Source: Cliona cf. orientalis
Lineage: Eukaryota; Porifera; Demospongiae; Clionaida; Clionaidae
NCBI GenBank assembly: GCA_963930775.1
Contig: OZ005690.1
Coordinates: 10,442,411-10,506,410, forward strand
DNA: 64,000 bases
Direction: 5' to 3'
Part shown: positions 39,834 to 54,370 of the stretch, piece by piece
Layout: each line of letters starts with the position of its first letter
Position numbering within the stretch: position 1 is the stretch's first letter
Position numbers and translations under genes: made by a program
The notes under the pieces: model-generated
What the model was told of the DNA's origin: nothing
Database searches by the model: none
Seen by the model: only the letters and a program-made list of their open reading frames with translations

Positions 39834-41204
39834 CTTACAACTCTTAATTATTAAAGGAAAAGATAGCAATTTGAAAATAATATCATATGTACATGTACAG
39901 TATCCAAATCCACTACTATAGGTAGTATTCCTGATCAGAGGTGCATGGAGTAAAATCCCATGGCCGCAATGATTTCCCAATCTACTAGGTTATCTATATT
40001 ATGTCAAAATTTCCTTTAAATTTCCTTTCTAATTACTCTACCTCACATCTTAAGGCTAGGCATGTTGTACATGTATGTGAACATACAGAATCTGCCTTTA
40101 AGTTGCAAGTTGAGCTTGATAAATTTCAATTTCTCCATGCACATTGATTGTGTATATTAGCTATAGATCAGTAGTTACTCTGATACATTGGTCGTGGTAG
40201 ATCAAAAGAATCAAAGTTAATTAGCAGCCTTTGCGCATTAACAACCACTAAGTTAAAACACTAACTCAACCTGACAAGCGCCTGCCCAGCCCAGCCTTGT
40301 GCTGCTAAATTCGATCAAAGGCGCCATTTCAACCACAGACTACTGCCATGCACCTGTCTGTCTATCGTGTGTGTGTGTGTGTGTGCGTCTGCGTGTTTTC
40401 GTGCGCCCGAGCATATGCACATGTGTTAGATAATCAAGAGAAAGAGAGAGAGAGCTAATGTCATATCCTTGAAATTATAATATCGGCACATTACTATGCA
40501 TGGATGACAACATGTCACATGTATGTACATGCATGTAAATGGATGTATGCATGCATGCATGTGTGTCTGTCTGTACATGTCCGTATGTTTTCACTGAGCG
40601 TGTGTGGGGCAGGAGGTGGCACTGTCTGTGATAAAACCAAGTTCCCAAGGGCTTATCAGAATCGGGCATCTCTTTGTAGCTACTGTTGTGGTAGCTAGCA
40701 CACATGTACCATGCACACACACACACACACACCAGACCAGATCTAGACTGGAGTTTGAAACTAGGGGACAAAAAATTCCAATATTAATTATGGTAATTAA
40801 GGTATATTTAGCTACTGTTGTGGTAGATAATTATTTAATTAGCATGCATGCATGGTGAACACATATGCACACAAATTTGAAACTAGGAGACAAAAATTTC
40901 CAATAATATTATGTAATTTAAGGTGTATTTGGGCAACATCACTTCTGGGAAACCCATAGGAGTTAAAAAAAAAACACGGATAGCATCTATACTTCTTACT
41001 AACATTATAATTATTTTCATTACTCATATCGTGTACGTATAACGGATATTGAGGGCTTTCAGTGAGCAAGTAGCTAGCTATAGGTGGAGCCTAAAAGCTT
41101 TCAAATTGATGTGGCTTTTAACCTACATGTACATGTACATCATTCACTATGCCGCAAGAAAATCCTGTGGAGATCTAAATCTCTGAATGCACTTAATATT
41201 CTGA

Positions 41205-42680
41205 ATCAGTGTTTCAAGTTATCAGCTAGATCTAGCATCCAATCAATACAATTCACAAGTTGATTATCATCAGAATTCTGGTAATAATTACATCAGCATG
41301 GTTGGCTTCCTAGAGATTATTGGGGTTTTTTTTGTACAGATCGATCGTACGATCGAACTATCGAAACAACCGCTCGTAACATAAGCCGGCCATGCCACGT
41401 GAAAGTTGTAAGAAATGGATAAAAGCCATGTTACTCAATACCTGGTACTCCAAGTTATCAAAGATTCAAGTCTATAGAATACTATAACTGAATTAATTTT
41501 AACTTCCTAGAGGTTTTGTGGCTCTTAGTTGTGCTGATTCATACGCCGATCGAAATCACCATCGATACGACTAAAGTATGTGTTTCAAGCTAGCTATCAG
41601 ATTCTGGCATAGCTGTACTAATTATGTTATTAAGCTTTTTAGCTTTCTGGGCTCGAAAAGAGCATCCCATCGATCACGGGAATGTAGTAAAACTATTATA
41701 TAAGTATATGTAGTACTAGTCCAACTACAATAATTATTGTATTCACATTATCAAGATAACTTCCTAAATGTTTTTTTTTGTATGGACACGATTGAAATGA
41801 CCGCCACTTAGATAAGAACGAGTGTAGTTCTGTAGCATGTGGCAAGGGCGTGTAGCTATAGAAATGTGTTTCAAGTTATCAGATTTTGGCATAACTATTT
41901 TAATATAATAATTGCGTTAAGCTTTTTAGCTTTTTGAAAATAAACATCCCACATCACATACATGTATGATCAAAACGATCGGCGGCACCCCTAACATAAT
42001 CACGAGTAATGCATGTGGGAAAGGCGTGCAAAGGTGGTTCATAAAGTATGTGTTTCAAGTTATCAGATTCTGACGTACATACATACATGTACATGTATAA
42101 TAATAATTACGTTAAACTTTTAAGGTTTTTTGTGCCCAAAGTATATCGATCAATTATCCCATCGTTATAATTAAGGCAGCTAGACTAAGTCTCGAGTAGG
42201 GTGTGGGATACTATATGTAGTAGAACCCCCTACGCTTATAGCACACGATTTTCCCACAGCGACGTACGCCCTAAGCTAGCTTGCCTTCCCTTCCAGCCAG
42301 ACATGGCACCATAGATAGAGACCCTCCCCTCCAGCTTCCAAGCTTTTCAAGGTTTTCATGCAGCTAGCACAAGCTGCCATAGCTTCCTCATCAGGATAGT
42401 AATCAGCCCAAATATCCAAAGAGCTAAGAACCCAAAACTTATCTAATTAGCTATTAGATTCCGAGTATGTGATAAACTTGAAACACATGTTGAATATAAT
42501 ATTACATGTACCTAATCATGTCAGTTGACGCCCCATGCTTTTAACGTTAGTAGTCTTAGATAACTCTTGTAGACTCAATATAATACTATTTAGCGTTTTA
42601 ATTGGTTATCAGATTCTATTAATTAAATCAATTACAGTCTCTCAGCTTCTTGGCTTTTTTTGCCGATCGATAGCTAGCTG
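41205..42680 (+). repeat. diverged tandem array
   Basis: Units at about 41210, 41579, 41866, 42050 and 42600 share GTGTTTCAAGTTATCAGATT and TTAAGCTTTTTAGCTTTTTG. Some also carry GAGCATCCCATCGATCA. A lone related copy lies at about 25570-25645. Confidence 0.75.
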
Positions 42681-44802
42681 ACATGATCAAAATAACCACA
42701 TGCACCATGCAAGCATACTTACATGACAATCATAATTACCCTCTGCCCTTGGCCATATGTTCAGACATGATCTAGTCTCTACATGGGCAGAAAATTACAT
42801 GTAGTGACTACTTTAAAGAAGCATAATATGATATGATTATTATGCATAATATGCATAATAATATGGAGTTTTGCCAATTAGAGCTTGAACTAGTAAGTGA
42901 CTGTACATGTAATTAGAATCAAGGCGGCTGCTTTACACAGTACAGTGGCCATGGCAGCTAGTATACACAAGTTACATAGATTATGCAATTGGCTTCAGTT
43001 GCTCAACAGGGTGCGTGTCAACGCGATATGGACGGGTTGATTCCTGCAATCCTGCGGTCGTTTGTTGTGGGCACGGTGCACTGTTTATGACATGCTTCAA
43101 CACCCTTTGATCTATAACCACACTTGTATGTACGTATATATAATGTATGTATGTACGTATGTAATACTATATACATGTAAGTACTGTATCCATGTGTTGA
43201 TTGTTACATGTGATTATAAACTTAGGAAATACTGGATAGATTGGATGCTCTGCGCCTTGAACTTTTATCGTGCAGTGCCAAATGACGTGCGCAAGTTAAA
43301 CTTTTGATCTCTATAGGGACTCTCCTGCAGTAATATGCTATGAATTGGTGCCAGCTAGCTTGCAGTATGCTATAATACACCCATAAAAAAACTAGTGTAC
43401 ATTAATTATGGTCCCTTATCTACGTAAGTCCGGATGCTAAGAAATGGTATGTACACACGAATCACCTCTGAATTGATGACTTCAATCAGGAAACTTATAA
43501 TATTGGTACACAAACAACGTATGCATGAAGTCTAAAACTGCTTCCACATATATTACCATACAAAAACATGACACCTGTATGCTCCTGCATAACATAACAT
43601 ACACCTCCTAGTTGTCAAGGCTATTATAATATATTATAGATAGAAGTAGTATACATTGTAAGTGGATCGAACCATGCACCTTCTGCTTAAATTGGTTGGG
43701 ATAGGCCACATACTGTTACTGTAGGCACTGGGGGTTGGTGGTTTCCCCAAGGATTTGTTGGGAAGATAAAATTAGAATTTTTACATGTACAGTACTAGTA
43801 TCCATATACATGCATGCATGTATGTCTACAGCCCATAATTATACGTGCAATTCCGTTGGTTACGGTGGGAATCAGCTCAATATCACCGGAAGCCAGGCTA
43901 AAGCGAGTCCATCAAACGAATAGATGACCTTTTGAACTGGCATTGGGTGATTGAGTGGGGTTGATAAGCCATCAAGTGCAGCAGTGGAGCAGCCAACTGA
44001 AGTCGCCAGCACCACCTGCTGCACCGTGGCACGTACACACACACACACACACACACGCACTGAAATAATTAAGGTTACATCGCTTCTTCTATTGCATGCA
44101 TTAGTCAAAGAATCACACACGCCCACCTATAACAAGTGCTTCAAATTTGTGGGTCAATTACGCACAATGACAACGTGATTATGAACATGATGGGGTTAAA
44201 GATAATTATACTATTTAGTTGATACAATAATATAGTCAATCTATATTAGAGAGACCCCTTGGGACAGCTACTCAGATAAGAATTTCTAATTCCAGTAGAT
44301 TAGCTGATCATATTGCTTTATATTATTAACAGGAGCTACACATGTACGCTGTTAACTAAGACCAATATCATAAGATATTATGCTAAACCCTTCAATAAGT
44401 ACAAATGAATATTGATGGCATATATACCGAGTTAAATACGACACTATTATAGGACAAAAGCATTAGATTAAGTCTAAGACAATACATGCACAGCTATCCA
44501 TCTGTGGACATGTCTTAAGTGCATGCCATTAGCCTTACAAAACTATGAAGAAGGAGCCAATTAGACTTCACAGAATTAGGGAGCCACCCTTAATAATTGG
44601 TTTAACCTAATTTTGCAAGACTGAGATCACACATATGGGATGGCTGCAGTTAAATTCCCATCAAGCCCATGAAGCTATAATTACATGTAGCTAAGCTATA
44701 AGTGTGTATAAATACTAGGCATGAAATTACACACTCAGTCAATGAAAAATAAACTAAGTTTACACGAGAGTTGGGATATTTGCTATGCAAGCTATAGATA
44801 CA

Positions 44803-44952
<150 letters not shown>

Positions 44953-45181
44953 CATTCATTCTCTGTTCCTGATTGCAGCCTGCAGAATACATCTTAATTA
45001 TGTAATTCATGGTTGAATAAGAACACTTCCAGCTAGCATAGCGTAGCAGCGTATGTGTGACACACTGGTCAGTTGACACACTGGTCAGTTGACGTGTACC
45101 ACAGCCAGGATGTGGAACCATGCAGGGCTGTAGACAGATTGACACATCAAACTGACACCACTACCACATATTAGACAGATT

Positions 45182-45395
45182 CTATCATAGGAAGAAGCAA
45201 TCACTCGAGCTGCATTCATTCATTTATATCACCTAGCTTAACTTATGCTTACATACCAAATCCCAATCCATACCAAATAAGATTTTGTCATAGGAAGAAG
45301 CATTCACCCGAGTTGCATTCATTCATATACATGTATATCACCTACATGTATATAGCTAGCTTACATACCAAATCCCAAATAAGCCATGCATCATC
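45182..45395 (+). repeat. ~110-bp tandem duplication
   Basis: CATAGGAAGAAGCA, GAGYTGCATTCATTCAT and TTACATACCAAATCCCAA recur in both units. Confidence 0.75.
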
Positions 45396-45716
45396 ATTCA
45401 CTTATATCACCTGGCAAGCAGCCTCAATCCCTATAATTATACTGTTATAATTAATTGGCATCCGGTTAATATATAATACATGTATTATTATATAGCTGTT
45501 ATGGATGGAGACTTTGGGAGCCTGGACAGGTATAGAGTGTCTTGATCAATGGATGATATGGGTTCTTCATTTCATGGGGATCTTATTAATGTGGTTTTTG
45601 TCAATGTACAATTTTTTTTTATTGTCGTAGTTCTTCTATAGCTAGCTAGTGCAATTAAAAGTATATTATAGGTGTCAACTTTTCATGGGTGGTTTTCGTA
45701 TACCATTGCGTACATA

Positions 45717-45862
45717 GTGTCCTGATTAAAGGAGGTGTCCTCATTTCAGGGGTAGTTTTGTACACTTCTCTATGTAGCTGGGACCATGCATGGTGTCCTG
45801 ATTAAAGGAGGTGTCCTCATTTCAGGGGGGATTTTTGTACACTTTTCTATATTATGTCCTGA
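45717..45862 (+). repeat. 76-bp modular repeat, two near-perfect units
   Basis: GTGTCC starts at 45717 and 45793, giving the 76-bp period directly. The two units differ at few positions. A degenerate relative lies at about 45538-45590. Confidence 0.9.
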
Positions 45863-48331
45863 GGTGTACTGGACCAATAATATATATAATGCCATTCTAT
45901 ATATAAGCACAGCTATACATTCACAATGCATAGTATATATTATGGCAAAAAAATCGCACGAAGCTCATAACTCAACATAATTGGCATACCGTGATAAAAT
46001 TAGCGCAATTGTTATCCAAATGGCCCATAGGTGTACGTGCATATCGAATCACACAGCTAGGCAACTGGCATGGCGTGCATTCTAGAGCGGAGCCGAAATG
46101 TCTGGGATGATTTTGACAGCTGAAAATTCTTTTCCAAGAGAGAGAGCCAAGCTTTTCAGGGTCCTTTGGCTAACAGATCATGCAGGTACTCACTCGACTT
46201 TTCAACCTATGCACCTTACACTATATGCATGTACATGTACACATACTTATATACGTACATGCATGTACATGTACATGTACATGCAAATGTATAACTATTA
46301 TGCATGAGAATGACTGGTTCTACTGTCAATAGCGTACTAATCACCCTCTGACGTTGTACTGTCCATTTTTTATTTGATACTTCCTAGGAGGAAGTACTCT
46401 GTACCAAAACCAAGACAATAATCCTGGGGCACTTACGTTAATATTAATATTATAATAAATGTAATCTTATACTAGCTTGCACACAATAGAATCAATGTAA
46501 GTGCAGCGATCAGTCATGTACAAGGTTTAATTAATGAACTAATGTTGACATACGTCCGTACATAATTAAATCATACGTATATTAAGGGTTCGTGACAAGT
46601 ATATCATAATATTATTATTATGTTTCTGTACTGAATTCGGATGCGGATCGTTAGTCAGTTAAAAACATTGATGAGAATTATAACTAGCAATTTGTTTGAA
46701 AGGGGAGACTAATTAAAGTACATGTATCTTGATTAGAGGAAGTTCGCTTTATTCACAAGTATGCGGAATTTTAATATTGATATTTCATACTGATTAGTCA
46801 ATGCAAAACAAAATGAAACTACATGTACAACTCATAAACATCACCAGGAAAGACATTCATAACACCTAGTATCATATCATAGAGTTTCAACTCAACCCAA
46901 CTCAATAATGTTGCCACCTAGTATCATCAACAAATTTAATATTTAATTTTATCATTGAAAACGCGAGAGTGACCTGGGGACGAGGCTACTGTAACACTAA
47001 AATTAATGTGCTTGACATCAAACCCAGTGTAGCTGGCTCTCAAACATGAAAAACTGCAGCTACACCCCATTTAGCACAGACAGACTTTTTAATATTGATA
47101 TAATATTACTTAATATACTTATATGTAGGTACCGCGTAGCAATGTATGCAATTATTTTAACGTTCAGATTACATGCACACTATGACCTAGCTTGCATGCA
47201 AGCTTGATGATGCTGGCTGGATCAGTGAACAGTTGCCAAGGGAACATTACTACATGTAACATTAATCCAGTAACCTGGCAAAGGTGGGTCCGCTCAGGAC
47301 ACTGTAGTGAAGGGTTTAATTGAAATGACCTGAACGCACTTTCCGATTCATTAACCAGGCTAGACAAGCAGGGGTAAAGGGGAGAGATCTAGAGAGAGAC
47401 CCAAAACAATTTTAAGCGTAATTAGCAGCGTCTCTCATTGCAAATATCCTTGAAATGTTGTCCCATTAAAAGTTCATAGAAAGAATGAATACATCACAAT
47501 CCTGAGAAATCTATCGACTAATGTTCCAAATCAGAGGTTACCATCCATACCACTCATTAATTTATTTTGTACCCTTTAATTCATTGACATACAGCATCGT
47601 CCCCTGGGGTATTTTTTTCTCGTCTGCTACAGTAACGTTTGATATTTCAACCTCTGCACTTTTTCAATCGCCATCTGTCGTCCCTTTGTCTATAGCAAAT
47701 CGAGCACTGAATGCATGTACATGACGTCAAACCTTCAAGCTCTCAAACATGAAACACTGCTATACACTCCATTTAGCACAGACAGACTAAATTAATTAAC
47801 ATTGATATTCTTATTAATTCAATCGTACAATTCCTATACGTGGGTAGTAGAGTTTAAGGGTGCAAAAATGTATACCGAACATTTTTTGAGAGTGACCATC
47901 CCTTTTTTATTATTAATATTATCATTATTGAGGCGTTAATTTTTAACCTAATATGGTGAATTTGATAAAGCGATCGAGACAATGTTAAGTTAAGGTGACT
48001 ATATTAGATTTGTATATGGTACGTTGCTATTTTTAGTAACGTGGTATGCGAGATCAAAGCATATGTCTGACGCACACTCCCACCAAAACTATTTTTGAAA
48101 ACCGATTAATATTGATCACCACTTAATTACAGCGGGCTAATCAGCTCTCCCTTGCAACTTTACATGTGTTCAAGGATACAGTGATGATGGCGTGACATTA
48201 CAGTTACTGTAGTGCTGAAACAAGCATACAAAAAGCACATATACATGTACATGTATATGGGTCATACGTTTTGTCGGGATATCTTAAGCTGTATATATCC
48301 CATGGGTATTCAGGCAGGGAGGTTACATACA

Positions 48332-48549
48332 TACTGTATAGGCGGAAAATTTGGCGGTTTGGCGGTCTATATTACAACCACCAAATTAAAATCCGCCAAA
48401 ATTTCCTACTTGCATATACATGTATATTATACGTATGGCGATCCCGTGCTAAACCGCCAAATTTAAATCTGCCAATATTATTTTTGCAATAGTGATTTTG
48501 GGCTCAACCGCCAAATTTAATTCCTGCCAATATTTCTGGCTATACGGTA
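48332..48549. mobile_element. TACTGTATAG/CTATACGGTA-ended MITE (T2)
   Basis: Inverted ends TACTGTATAG and CTATACGGTA enclose about six diverged copies of TTTGGCGG/CCGCCAAA. This is a word-repeat element like T1 and T3 but with a different word. Confidence 0.7.
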
Positions 48550-48627
48550 TAATTATAATTCTTGCTATCATCAGAACTATAGTGTAACACTTTAATGTGG
48601 ACATGTACACTTGAGACAGCTTGCAAC

Positions 48628-48760
48628 TGAAGTGTCTTGATTAAAGGAGGTGTCCTCATTTCAGGGGTAGTTTTGCACACTTCTCTATGTACCTGGGACC
48701 ATGCATAGTGTCCTGATTAAAGGAGATACCCCCATTTTAGGGGCGTCCTTTAGATCTAAT
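48628..48760 (+). repeat. 76-bp modular repeat, 1.6 units
   Basis: It begins AGTGTCTTGATTAAAGG and ends CATTTTAGGGGCGTCC, followed by TTAGATCTAATAA, as at the end of the 54.1-kb array. A degenerate unit follows at about 48838-48920. Confidence 0.85.
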
Positions 48761-50239
48761 AATTAAAAGAAGTGCAGTATATCGATCTGTCCACTATTAA
48801 GAGAAAAGTGCAGCTATAGGCCTATTTCAGCTGTAGCTAGCTGGGACTATGCATGGTGTCTTGATTACACCTATAATTATACCTATACATCGTATGTCAT
48901 TGAGTCCTCGTTTCAATTATGGAAATCCCAAAGGAAGATGACTATAATTACTAGTATGGACAGGTATATCCCCTAGCTGGCTTATTTCCTTGATTTGTTG
49001 CTGATATAAGTGGCTATATCCTTCAAAATCCAATGTGTAGACAACAGTATTATTATGTATGTATGTGTGCACATCAGATAGGTATGAGGAATGTTTTGAA
49101 TAACACGAGGAAATTGATATATATAGTGTAGGCATGTACACAGCACTGGGTGACTATAGTTACACGTACTATAATAATAATATTGTGTGTATGTAAATTG
49201 GCAGGAATCTACTCTATATTGAAATTTGATACGCACTTTCGTAACAAAACCACACAGCATAATAATTGTTATGCCATCCCCATGGATACAGAGCTATAGA
49301 GTGAAAACTCAACACTTTGATGCATACATGTACATACATGTACAAATAATCGTGTATATAATCAGATTCTCTATAGCCGTATTATCCGAGGCTCCACTTA
49401 CATGTACTTAGAATTTTACTGCCACTTCCCTATAATCTGATTGGTCAATAGGAGGTAACTAAGTAGCTTAGTTATTAGTTGGTTTTACTTAGTTACTTGT
49501 AAATATTGACCAATAATATAGGATCCATGGTATTATGAGCAAATAGCAACAGTTGTAAAACTCCAAATAACTTAGCTCAACCCTTTTATGTGATTTAAAT
49601 AATAATATTATGTGCTCATTTCATATTGAGCTATAGCAGCTGGGCAAACAAGTTAAAGAATGCATGGGGCTACACCAGCTCTTACTATAATACAATAATA
49701 TTATAATACTATGCACCTACAAATGTATGTAGCTGTTGTTATTGTCATTATAATAGCCAAAGCTGTGATGGGTGTCCCCCCTGGAAACTACCAGCTGGTA
49801 CATGGTCTAGGCTCACAAGCAGATTAGCTAATCCTTAAATGGCAAAGGCAGGGGACATTGTTTATCATATGACTACCTCTAAAGATAGTTTAATTACTAC
49901 ACTGAGTGAGTGTAGATCTACTCAGCAACAGCAGAGGTAGCTAGGGTAAACAATTAGAGAGCTATTAGTGGCTACTATGGTCTATGGGATGTTATTTTTG
50001 TTGTTATGCTAATGTGTTTGTGAGAGGCAATATTTAATATGGTAGTTGGTCACAAGTAATGGTGCCTGCATATATGGAATACTCAAAATCTATACATGAA
50101 TTAACTGCTACGTACACGTATGTATATATATAATATATAGCGACATAGTACTATGAAAAATGATTGTATATAATATATACCACTCCAAGCTGGGCTTATG
50201 GAGTAGCGATCTATTCCGGATAACCATGGAACAGCAAAA

Positions 50240-50375
50240 TTAAAGGGGGTGTCCTCATTTCAGGGGTAGTTTTGTACACTGTTCTATGTACATGTACATG
50301 TACATGTACATGTAGCTGGGACCATGCATTCAAGGTATCCTGATTAAGGGAGATGTCCTCATTTCTGAGAATCAG
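50240..50375 (+). repeat. 76-bp modular repeat interrupted by (ACATGT)n
   Basis: One near-complete unit with a CATGTA tract inserted before AGCTGGGACCATGCA, then a second partial unit. Confidence 0.8.
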
Positions 50376-50839
50376 AGATGCATCTACTTATAGAGGGATT
50401 CCACTACATGTACAGAATGTATTCTTACATATAAATTGAATGACTAGTTTTGCCTTTTTTCCCCTTAAATTTGCACTGTGTTCCACAATTCTATTAGTGG
50501 TTGCAAACCACTAATTTAAATTTAAATTGTGCAACATACAATCAAGTTACCTGGAACACATACATGCATTATATACAAACCACATTCAACCAAAATTAGT
50601 CCAGTAACTTTTTGTACTAGGCAGCTAGATTGCATGCTTGCTTGCTGACTCAGCCTAGCCAAGAGCTACATGTACATACCAGTAATTCAATTAGTGATAT
50701 GGGATGCATGGGTAAACAACTGGTCATTAGTGGAGCCAGCCACACATGCCATGGCAGCTAGGCTAGGGCAATATCAATTAGTCTAATAGCCCAAGTCATT
50801 AGCTACCTGGCACTTAGCTAGGTGTTGACACTGTAGTCT

Positions 50840-51080
50840 GATTGAGAGTCTCTTAATTAAAGGGGCATCCTCACATATTATTACATGTGGCTATATAGCT
50901 GCCTGGCACTTAGGGATTGGGGTTGTTGACACTATATTATAGTCTGCAGCCTGAGACTCTCCTAATTAAAGGGGCATCCTCACTATCTACTATACCCAGG
51001 TCAATTAATATAGCTATGGGCATTGGAGTTGTTGACACAGCATCAGAAAGTCTCCTAATTAAAGGGGCTCCCTCACTAAT
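50840..51080 (+). repeat. diverged relatives of the modular repeat, three units
   Basis: TCTCYTAATTAAAGGGGC followed by YCCTCAC occurs three times (about 50848, 50957, 51050), each preceded by a GTTGACAC block. The period is about 100 bp. Confidence 0.6.
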
Positions 51081-51772
51081 AGTGGGAGCAAGCAAAGGTA
51101 AATATTACTTAACTCCAAGCATGCTACATACATGTACTATGATCATATTAATTATGCCTAATACACTTGTCAATGATGATTCTATTAATTCCTAGAAAAT
51201 GTACATACATCTACACTACGATTCACTTCTTGCTAAGCTGATTTAACACAGGGAATAGGGTCTGGGATCCCGAGAATGGGCATCAAAACAGTGTTACAGT
51301 AGCATGAGCCTGCGTCATACGTGTTGGTAGGTGGGAGGTACAGTAACCTGTGAGAGAGAGCTTTTGCACTTTACAACCTTTTGTCTGTAGCAGAGCAAAT
51401 GTGTCACCAATTACGGACTAATTCCTGGTGATTGGCAATTACACTGTCCCCTATTTGGCCGTTCCCATAGGACCTCTATAGCAACAAAATAGGTAACACC
51501 ATTAAGTGGAAAATCATTGCACAATGCTTTAGAGAACCCAATCTTTGTTCATTATTGAACTAGCTGGTGATAGGTTGCCATGGTGATAGAGTGTATGTGT
51601 ACACAGGGTAAGTGTTTCTGAGGGCTTTGTTTCCACTTACAACAGATTGGCATGTAGAGATAAGGGAGGCAGATATGTCAATCAGATACCAGTTATGATG
51701 GAGTTTAATTACATACAAACTATAAGCCAAAGATTGCCTATGAGTGAGTAAGTGAAATGGTGCATGCATATT

Positions 51773-51894
51773 GGAGAGAGAGAGGGGGAGAGAGAGAGAG
51801 GAGAGAGAGGAAGAGGAAGAGGGAGAGAGAGAGGGAGAGAAAGAGGGAGAAAGGAGAGAGAGAGAGAGCTAGAGAGGGAGGGAGGGAGAGAAAG
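51773..51894 (+). repeat. interrupted (GA)n tract
   Basis: GA repeats with many GGA interruptions, suggesting an old, decaying tract. Confidence 0.9.
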
Positions 51895-52978
51895 GTCATC
51901 TATCTAAGATCCCTCCCTCCCATATACCAAAAACATCCTCAAGACACAAAATTTCAGCAGCAATATTATACCATTGATGCTGATCAGTAGCATGCATCCC
52001 TTGTGTGAGAACAAAGCCCCATAGAATGATAGACACTAGACCATACACACACACGCAGCCAATGTGCCCGCTTCATTCTTTTGATGTCCGTTATCTCTCT
52101 CTCTCCACAGGCCTCACTGCCACTGCATGGGTTTCGTGGAATGACTCTAGAGAGAGCACTTGAATTGGCTCCCTGGCCCATGCAGCACTGCACTGTACGG
52201 CTATAGTCACAAATCACAGTTACAGGTCAAATACTTATCAAATAATGCATGTATACTCATGAAAATTCACCTTCTAGCTACTACTAATCCCAAACCTAAG
52301 GGTAACCATCCCATTGCCTGCTCAGGCAAACCTAATCCTAGCAAAAGGCAGATCTAGCTACATGTACTTATATTACTTGCTAGGTGCCCAGCGCTAGCCT
52401 TAGGGGTGATAGGTCAAAAAGCTCTAAGCACCTAAGTGGCTCATGCATCTACATGTACATGCATGTACACATACATGTACATGTACATAGTATCAGATAG
52501 CTGTTGCGGAAATTTCCAAGAACCTCACAAATCAGGGTTTAGAATGATTCATTTGACCTGGATGCACGTAACATTTGTACTGCTAAACGTCCAAGGTTCA
52601 AGCACTGTAATCCAATATATGTAGGTTTTACATCACTACCAGCAATATAATTTCGATCGTATGTACAGGTATGCTAATTATTATCTCCCATATGTGACAT
52701 GCATGTTGACATGTAGTTGACATGCATGTATGTACATGTAGCCAAACAGCTGTGTGGCATGTGTTGCTAATTGTTACATTCGTCCAGCCAGCTATAGGAC
52801 ATGTAAACTTCGTGTTACGCATGTCAGATATGTCCCGTTGATTGGGATGTGGTGAATAGACATCATGTTCCTAATTAACTAGAAAAATACTTTCCCATGT
52901 CCACATACATGTACTGTACATGTATAATAGTTGTGTCCACATAATAATATCGTATAATATAGGATATAAGGGACGCAT

Positions 52979-53215
<237 letters not shown>

Positions 53216-54126
53216 CTCGACTTAGCACATATATAATGTATCAATTCATTCAATGCATGTAGTACACGTACGTGACTGGCTAACATATCACGTATCAATG
53301 AAATAATTCCACTTCAACGATTGTGGTGTATCAAATTTAGTGACAGCCACACTATAAACTGACGTGTAATTACAAGTAGCAGATACCAAATACAATATAC
53401 ATACATACATGTACATGTAACTAAATATCATGTATATCGGGCAAATTTGGTTTGTCACGCTCTAGCTATTATAGTTAGTAGAGTTTGGCTGCTATCAATA
53501 CAGATATGAATGGGACAAAGGGTCTTGTGGTGCTCTACGTAGCTAGCTAGGCTAGTACGGTTCGGCTGCTATCATTACAGATAACATGAATATTAAAATT
53601 TAATGAATATGAAGGCCACCATCTATATTAGGCTAAACCTGAACTATCAATGTACCTATGTATCATGCTCCTATAGAGGCTAGGGGAACTTCTGAATCTA
53701 GGATCAAATTTCTTGAGTTTAGAAAGACGGGGCGCTAGCTCCCAGGGGAGCTGAGCTGTAAGGCAAGTAAGTGCACCAGACGCATTGCATAGTACTGGTA
53801 TGAACACATTCACATGATTGTAACAACCATGTATTGAAATCATGAGTATATATAAGATGTACAGTAACTGTATACATGTAGCAGGCTTGATGGATCGATA
53901 ATAATTATTATTTAATGGGAACAGTATTCAGACCGATGAGCCACAAAATCTTAAAGTTTTTAATAATCGTTTAGAAAGTTAAGATCATCGATCGTTACGG
54001 TACTAATTAGAGGAAGGCAGTGCAGGTAGCATGTCGGCACTCATGAACCTTGACCTCTCCGTTAAAAAGGCAATTAATGTAATAATAATAATATTATTAT
54101 GCTCACAGAATTGAGGCTAATTTAAA

Positions 54127-54370
54127 GAGTGTCCTGATTAAAGGACTGGAGCTAGGTGTACATTTCAGGGTTAGTTTTGTACCATGTACGTAGCTGGGAC
54201 CATGCATAGTGTGTCCTGATTAAAGGAGATGTCCTCATTTCTGGGGAAATTTTCTATGTAGCTGGGACCATACATAGTGTCCAGATTAAAGAAGGTGTCC
54301 TCATTTCAGGGGTAGTTTGGTATACTTCGCATAGTGTCCTGATTAAAGGAGGTGTCCTCGTTTTAGGCCT
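54127..54370 (+). repeat. 76-bp modular repeat, four units of variable length
   Basis: Four GTCCTGATTAAAGG-type starts with shortened or expanded spacers. It ends GTTTTAGG...GGACGTGCTCTAGATCT, like the 48.7-kb array end. Confidence 0.85.

Noticed and set aside
43872..44040. Minus-strand frame after a (TG)n tract reading VQQVVLATSVGCSTAALDG
   Set aside because: About 50 codons, no recognisable family and no convincing neighbour exon.
46098..46187. Small plus-strand first exon MSGMILTAENSFPRERAKLF... with a GCAG|GTACT donor
   Set aside because: The donor is weak and no downstream exon is recognisable.
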